Part shown: positions 59,766-64,000 of the stretch, piece by piece
Numbering within the stretch: the first letter of the stretch is position 1
Layout of the letters: every line of letters begins with the position of its first letter
NCBI GenBank assembly: GCA_934122395.1
Contig: CAKOWQ010000003.1
Span: forward strand, 1-64,000
Source: an uncultured Bacilli bacterium
Lineage (GTDB): Bacteria > Bacillota_I > Bacilli_A > RF39 > UBA660
Direction: 5' to 3'
DNA length: 64,000 nucleotides
Made by a program: the position numbers and the translations under genes
Notes under the pieces: generated by a model
Databases searched by the model: none
Told to the model about the DNA's origin: nothing
The model's input: the letters and a program-made list of their open reading frames with translations, nothing else

Positions 59766-61658
59766 ATGAAAAAGAAAGAATTTAAAGCTGAGTCTAAAAA
59801 ACTTATGGACTTAATGATTAATTCTATTTATACAAATAAGGAAATATTTTTAAGAGAAGTTATTTCTAATGCTAGTGATGCAATAGATAAATTACATTAC
59901 ATGTCTTTAACTGATAAAAATATTGATATTGATAAGGATAAATTAGCAATTAATATTAAAATAGATAAAGATAATAGAACATTAATTATTAGTGATAATG
60001 GTATTGGTATGACTAGTGAAGAGCTAGAAACTAATTTAGGTACTATTGCCAAGAGCGGTTCGCTAGATTTTAAGAATAATAATGAACATAAAGAAAACAT
60101 TGATATTATTGGACAATTTGGTGTTGGTTTTTATTCATCATTTATGGTTGCCAACAAGGTAGATGTTATTTCTCGAAAATATGGAACTGATGAAGCTTAT
60201 AAATGGACATCTAGTGGTGTAGATGGCTATGCTATTACTAAAGATTCTAGAGATAATTATGGTACTTCAGTAGTATTACATATTAAAGAAGATACCGAAG
60301 ATGATAATTACAGTAAATACTTGGATGAACATGAAATAATCGCACTAGTTAAAAAATATAGTGATTATATTACTTATCCAATTATGATGGAAGTAGAACA
60401 TAGTCATTTAAAGGAAAAGAAAGATAAAGATGATAAAGATGAGTATGAAAATGTAAGAGAACTAGAAGTAATAAATTCGTTAATTCCAATATGGAAACGT
60501 GATAAAAATAAAATTAAAGATGAAGAATATGATACTTTCTATTCTGATAAGTTCTTTGATTATGAAAAACCTTTAGCAAGAATTCATACTAAAGCAGAAG
60601 GTACAGTTGAATATAATTCACTTATATATATTCCATCACATGCTCCATTTGATTACTATACAAAAGAGTACGAAAAAGGACTTCAATTATATTCGAATGG
60701 AGTTCTTATAATGGAGAAATGTTCAGATTTATTACCTGATTATTATAGCTTTGTAAAAGGTGTTGTTGATACTCCTGATTTAGCACTTAATATATCTCGT
60801 GAGACTTTACAACAAAATAGAATTTTAAAAACTATTGCAAATTCAATTGAGACAAAAATTAAAAAAGAACTAGAAGATATGCGTGATAATAGACGTTCTG
60901 ATTATGAGAAGTTTTATAACAGTTTCGGAATGCAATTAAAATATGGTATCTATAGTAGTTACGGAATGAATAATGATAAATTAAAAGATCTAATCATGTT
61001 TACATCATCAAAAGATAATAAGTTAGTAACATTAGATGAATATGTAAAAGATATGAAAGAAGATCAAAAGAGTATTTATTATGCATGTGGTGAGTCGGTT
61101 GCTAAAATAAATATGTTACCACAAGTTGAAAGTGTAATAGATAAAGGATATGATGTTTTATACTGTACTGATTACATTGATGAATTTACTATTATGATGT
61201 TACAAAATTATAATGGAAAAGAATTCAAAAATGTATGTGGTGATGACTTAGATATAGATACAAAAGAAGAGAAAGAATCATTAAATACTAAGAATAGTGA
61301 AGCTAAAGACATGTTTAGTGTAATGATGGAAGCTATTCCAGAAGTGAAAGGAATTAAGTTTACTAACAAATTAAAAAATCATCCAGTATGTTTAAGCAGT
61401 GAAGGTGAAGTTTCTGTTGAAATGGAAAAAACAATGAAGAACATGCCTTTTGAGAATAGTGTTAAAGCTAATAAGATTCTAGAAATAAATGAAAATCATG
61501 ATATTGCTAAGAAACTTAATGATTTATATAAGAAAGATAAAGAACAATTAAAAGAATATGCTAAGATACTTTATGCAGAAGCAAGAATAATTGAAGGATT
61601 AACTATTGACAATCCTACTGAGATTAGTAACTTAATCTGTGAATATTTATCTAAATAA
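59766..61658 (+). CDS. htpG: Hsp90-family chaperone HtpG
   Basis: 630 residues. GHKL ATPase domain at the N-terminus with NKEIFLREVISNASDAIDKL, DNGIGMT, GTIAKSGS and GQFGVGFYS. The middle domain has ISRETLQQNRILK with the catalytic-loop Arg, and the C-terminal dimerisation domain ends ISNLICEYLSK. It lacks the eukaryotic linker and MEEVD tail. It is an ATP-dependent chaperone in the cytoplasm. AAGGAAGGG precedes the ATG. A CIRCE-like operator overlaps its promoter, so heat regulation through HrcA is likely. Confidence 0.97.
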   Translation: MKKKEFKAESKKLMDLMINSIYTNKEIFLREVISNASDAIDKLHYMSLTDKNIDIDKDKLAINIKIDKDNRTLIISDNGIGMTSEELETNLGTIAKSGSLDFKNNNEHKENIDIIGQFGVGFYSSFMVANKVDVISRKYGTDEAYKWTSSGVDGYAITKDSRDNYGTSVVLHIKEDTEDDNYSKYLDEHEIIALVKKYSDYITYPIMMEVEHSHLKEKKDKDDKDEYENVRELEVINSLIPIWKRDKNKIKDEEYDTFYSDKFFDYEKPLARIHTKAEGTVEYNSLIYIPSHAPFDYYTKEYEKGLQLYSNGVLIMEKCSDLLPDYYSFVKGVVDTPDLALNISRETLQQNRILKTIANSIETKIKKELEDMRDNRRSDYEKFYNSFGMQLKYGIYSSYGMNNDKLKDLIMFTSSKDNKLVTLDEYVKDMKEDQKSIYYACGESVAKINMLPQVESVIDKGYDVLYCTDYIDEFTIMMLQNYNGKEFKNVCGDDLDIDTKEEKESLNTKNSEAKDMFSVMMEAIPEVKGIKFTNKLKNHPVCLSSEGEVSVEMEKTMKNMPFENSVKANKILEINENHDIAKKLNDLYKKDKEQLKEYAKILYAEARIIEGLTIDNPTEISNLICEYLSK

Positions 61659-61678
61659 AGAACTTCGGTTCTTTTTTT
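61657..61678 (+). terminator. Terminator of htpG with TTCG tetraloop
   Basis: AAAGAAC, TTCG, GTTCTTT, T-run. Confidence 0.9.
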
Positions 61679-61724
61679 GTTACATTTTTTTCCTTTTTAC
61701 ATAAATTAGAGTAGAGGGGATATT

Positions 61725-62816
61725 GTGAGTAAAAAATATAAAGTTTATGTTTATGCTATTACTAAGAATGAAGAGAAATTTGTATCACGTTGGGTTGAAT
61801 CAATGAGTGAAGCTGATGCTATATATGTTTTAGATACTGGTTCTAGTGATGATACTGTAAATAAATTAAAAGAGTTAGGAGTTAATGTAGTTCAAGAAGT
61901 AATTGTTCCATGGCGCTTTGATGTAGCAAGGAACAAATCGTTAGAATTAGTACCAAGTGATGCTAGTATATGTGTATGTACTGATTTAGATGAAGTGTTT
62001 GAAAAAGGTTGGCGAGAAAAATTAGAACAAAATTGGAAAGATGATACTACTAGAGCAAGTTATAATTATAATTGGAGTTTTGATGAACATGACAATCCAA
62101 GTGTCAACTTCTATATAGAAAAAATCCATAGTCGTAATGATTATAAATGGACACATCCAGTACATGAAGTTTTAGAGTATATTGGAAATAAAAAGGAAGA
62201 AAAAGTAGTGATAGATAATATTACACTAAATCATTATCCGGATAAAAATAAATCAAGAAGTTCTTATCTACCTTTATTAGAATTGTCGGTTGAAGAAGAT
62301 CCAACCGATGATAGAAATATGCATTATTTAGGTAGAGAATATATGTATTATGGCAAATGGAATGATGCAATAGATACACTGATAAAGCACTTGTCCTTAC
62401 CTAAAGCAACGTGGCGTGATGAAAGATGTGCTTCAATGAGATTTATTGCTAGATGTTATATTAATTTAGGTAGATATAATGAAGCAGAAATGTGGCTTGA
62501 TAAAGCAATAGAAGAAGCACCTTATTTAAGGGATCCTTATATGGAAATGGCACTTTTAAAATATAGATTATCTAATTGGGATGATGTGATTAGTTATTGT
62601 AATAAAGCACTTTCTATAGAAAAACATACTAAATCTTATATAAATGAACCTTTTAGTTGGGATTATACGGTATATGATTTATTGTCTATTGCATTTTATT
62701 ATAAAAAGAATTATCAAGAATCTCTTAAAAATGTCGATATAGCACTTTCGATGAAACCAAACGATGAGCGACTTTTAAAAAACAAGGAAATTATAACTAA
62801 AGAAATTAAAATCTAG
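61725..62816 (+). CDS. Family 2 glycosyltransferase with TPR-like tail
   Basis: 363 residues. N-terminal GT2 fold: VYAITKNEEKFVSRWVESM, VLDTGSSDDTVNKLKELG (nucleotide-sugar site) and CTDLDEVFEKGW with the DxD motif. The C-terminal half (about 200-360) is a run of TPR-like helices (YLGREYMYYGKWNDAID, GRYNEAEMWLDKAIEEAP, LSNWDDVISYCNKAL, KNYQESLKNVDIAL). The start is GTG 61725 behind GAGGGG. It transfers a sugar to an unknown acceptor in the cytoplasm; TPR repeats suggest a protein partner or substrate. Confidence 0.86.
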   Translation: MSKKYKVYVYAITKNEEKFVSRWVESMSEADAIYVLDTGSSDDTVNKLKELGVNVVQEVIVPWRFDVARNKSLELVPSDASICVCTDLDEVFEKGWREKLEQNWKDDTTRASYNYNWSFDEHDNPSVNFYIEKIHSRNDYKWTHPVHEVLEYIGNKKEEKVVIDNITLNHYPDKNKSRSSYLPLLELSVEEDPTDDRNMHYLGREYMYYGKWNDAIDTLIKHLSLPKATWRDERCASMRFIARCYINLGRYNEAEMWLDKAIEEAPYLRDPYMEMALLKYRLSNWDDVISYCNKALSIEKHTKSYINEPFSWDYTVYDLLSIAFYYKKNYQESLKNVDIALSMKPNDERLLKNKEIITKEIKI

Positions 62817-62830
62817 CAATAGATTTTTTT
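62808..62830 (+). terminator. Terminator overlapping stop of the glycosyltransferase
   Basis: AAATCTA, GCAA loop, TAGATTT, T-run; the stop TAG lies in the hairpin. Confidence 0.8.
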
Positions 62831-62933
62831 TATTTATTAAATAAATAAAAAAGGGTATGTTCATATTGAATTTTTTTTGTTATAATTACACTAGGGTATC
62901 GTAGAAATACGAAAGAATAAAGGGGCGCTCAAT

Positions 62934-64000
62934 ATGAAAAATTTAATAGGTAATGATTGGAGAGATTCCTCTAATTTAAATGTTATAGAGGTAAAAAATC
63001 CTGCTACTGGTAGTTTAATCGATACAATTCCTAATTCAACTGTTGATGATGTTGTTTTAACTGTTAACTTGGCCAAGACAGCTCAAGTTAAATGGGAAGC
63101 AACACCATTACATGAACGTGCTGAGATACTAGTTAAATTTGCTAAATTATTGAAGGAAGAAAAAGAAGATTTAGCAAATATTTTATCAGAGGAAAGTGGG
63201 AAAGCACTAAAGGAATCAATAGAAGAATTAGAATATTTGAGTGAATCAGTATTATTAACGGTAGAGGGAGCTAAACATTTATATGGTACAGCTATTCCTG
63301 GTGGAGTTGAAAAATCTTTATCGGACTCTTTACAATTTTCTACTAGAGAGCCACTTGGGGTTGTAGGAGTTATTTTGCCATATAATTTCAGAATGGATTT
63401 GTTAGCTCAAAAAATAATTAGTGCATTAATTATGGGAAATGCTGTTATAGTAAAACCTTCTAAGAAAACACCTTTAGCTATTACTAAAATTGTTTATATG
63501 TTAAGACAAGCAGGAGTTTATGAAAGTGTTGTTCAAGTAATCCATGGTGATGGTAAAACAGTAGGACAAGCTATAGCAATGCACCCTGATGTTAGTTTAA
63601 TATCATTTAATGGCTCAACTGCTAATGGTATTAGAGTTATGGGAACATGTGCTAAGAACTTGAGTAAGCCTCTATTAAGTTTAGGTGGAAATAATGCTTT
63701 TATCTTATGCAAAGATGCTGATGTTGATTTAGCAGTAGAAGAAGTTGCAAAAAGTAGATTTTACAATGCTGGTCAATTAAATACATCTAATAAAAGATTT
63801 ATCGTTCACTCTTCATTAAAAGAAGAATTTATTAATAAATTAATAAGAAAAATAGGATCGATCAAACTTGGAATTCCTACTGATAAAGATACTGATTTAG
63901 GTTGCTTAATTAGTGAAGCAGCTGCTGAAAAAGTAGAAAAACAAGTAAATGATATGATAAAAGTTGGAGCTAAACTAGTAATTGGTGGTAGAAGAAATGG
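62934..64000 (+). CDS. Aldehyde dehydrogenase-fold protein lacking catalytic Cys and Glu (3' end outside window)
   Basis: 355 codons are in the window. The fold is ALDH, closest in look to succinate-semialdehyde or lactaldehyde dehydrogenases: NPATGSLIDTIP, VILPYNF (Asn151 kept), IVKPSKKTP (Lys kept), NGSTANGIRVM. At the catalytic Glu position the text is LLSLGGNNA, so Ser249 replaces Glu. At the nucleophile, NAGQLNTSNKRF has Asn283 where Cys is expected. The distance of 34 residues between the two equals the family distance (268 and 302 in class 2 ALDH numbering), so alignment is firm. It is likely a pseudoenzyme or has a changed reaction. AAAGGGG precedes the ATG; a TATAAT lies at 62881 and a small TCGTA-GAAA-TACGA hairpin is in the leader. 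Confidence 0.85.
   Translation, partial: MKNLIGNDWRDSSNLNVIEVKNPATGSLIDTIPNSTVDDVVLTVNLAKTAQVKWEATPLHERAEILVKFAKLLKEEKEDLANILSEESGKALKESIEELEYLSESVLLTVEGAKHLYGTAIPGGVEKSLSDSLQFSTREPLGVVGVILPYNFRMDLLAQKIISALIMGNAVIVKPSKKTPLAITKIVYMLRQAGVYESVVQVIHGDGKTVGQAIAMHPDVSLISFNGSTANGIRVMGTCAKNLSKPLLSLGGNNAFILCKDADVDLAVEEVAKSRFYNAGQLNTSNKRFIVHSSLKEEFINKLIRKIGSIKLGIPTDKDTDLGCLISEAAAEKVEKQVNDMIKVGAKLVIGGRRN

Noticed and set aside
62893..62933. Possible riboswitch in the leader of the ALDH-like gene
   Set aside because: Only a 5-bp GAAA hairpin and the ribosome site are visible in about 40 bases; no match to a riboswitch class I know.

Overview
The window looks like a chromosomal stretch of an AT-rich, Gram-positive, spore-forming member of the Bacillota. 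Within that phylum it most resembles an uncultured, host-associated member of the Bacilli close to the Mollicutes-like or Erysipelotrichia-like lineages; this placement is inference. The support is very low GC, standard code 11 with TGA used as a stop, strong GGAGG or GGTGAT ribosome binding sites, and many Bacillus-type genes. These include spmA/spmB, yunB, yutD, yutH/nfu, spoVS, spoIIIAH, gerE/gerM, a DacF-like carboxypeptidase, nfo/yqfT and uvsE. Anaerobic metabolism (pflB/pflA, feoAB, rubrerythrin with a Fur/PerR regulator, ferredoxin) fits a gut anaerobe. No phage, transposon, CRISPR array or rRNA gene was seen.

Layout. 1-246: 3' end of a collagen-like (GXX) surface or exosporium-type gene. 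0.5-5 kb: thioredoxin-like lipoprotein, zinc-ribbon membrane protein, DtxR-type regulator divergent from feoAB, rhodanese. 5-13 kb: ABC-F ATPase, Tim44-like membrane protein, DUF2179-like and VTT membrane proteins, RmuC, Fur/PerR-rubrerythrin, 3D-domain protein. 13-16 kb: a 1042-residue adhesin with a prepilin N-terminus. 16-29 kb: tex, trpS, dacF-spmA-spmB-rluB, ferredoxin, then an operon around yunB/yutD/DUF1292 and yutH/nfu. 29.3-33.3 kb: two tRNA arrays (5 + 7) separated by a Ca2+-type P-ATPase. 33.3-35.2 kb: an accessory patch with a solitary MvaI/BcnI-type endonuclease and a kinase-like protein. 35-44 kb: pflB/pflA, RNA modification enzymes, an acyl-CoA synthetase/PlsC pair, spoVS. 44-46 kb: two prepilins, one with a dockerin module. 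46-56 kb: nfo, yqfT, class B PBP, uvsE, rpmG, efp, spoIIIAH, a thioester-domain surface protein, gerE, gerM, tRNA-Arg, CDF transporter. 56-64 kb: tRNA-Thr, cardiolipin synthase, a second acyl-CoA synthetase, htpG with a CIRCE-like operator, a glycosyltransferase, and the start of an aldehyde dehydrogenase-like gene that lacks its catalytic residues.

Themes. (1) Spore biology is scattered over the whole window. (2) Surface display is rich: a collagen-like protein, three prepilin-like proteins built on one related fold, and a thioester/Cna-B protein with an NPxT-type sorting signal. (3) Three genes, fur/perR, the endonuclease and gerE, appear to start with ATT or ATC behind strong Shine-Dalgarno sequences; gerE is invisible to callers that require ATG/GTG/TTG. 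(4) The genome is compact: many intrinsic terminators overlap the stop codon of the gene they end, and several convergent genes share one hairpin or overlap at their 3' ends.

Most enzymatic assignments rest on clear motifs. Names for small membrane proteins and DUF families are less certain and are marked so. All family assignments come from recognising motifs by eye; no database search was run.
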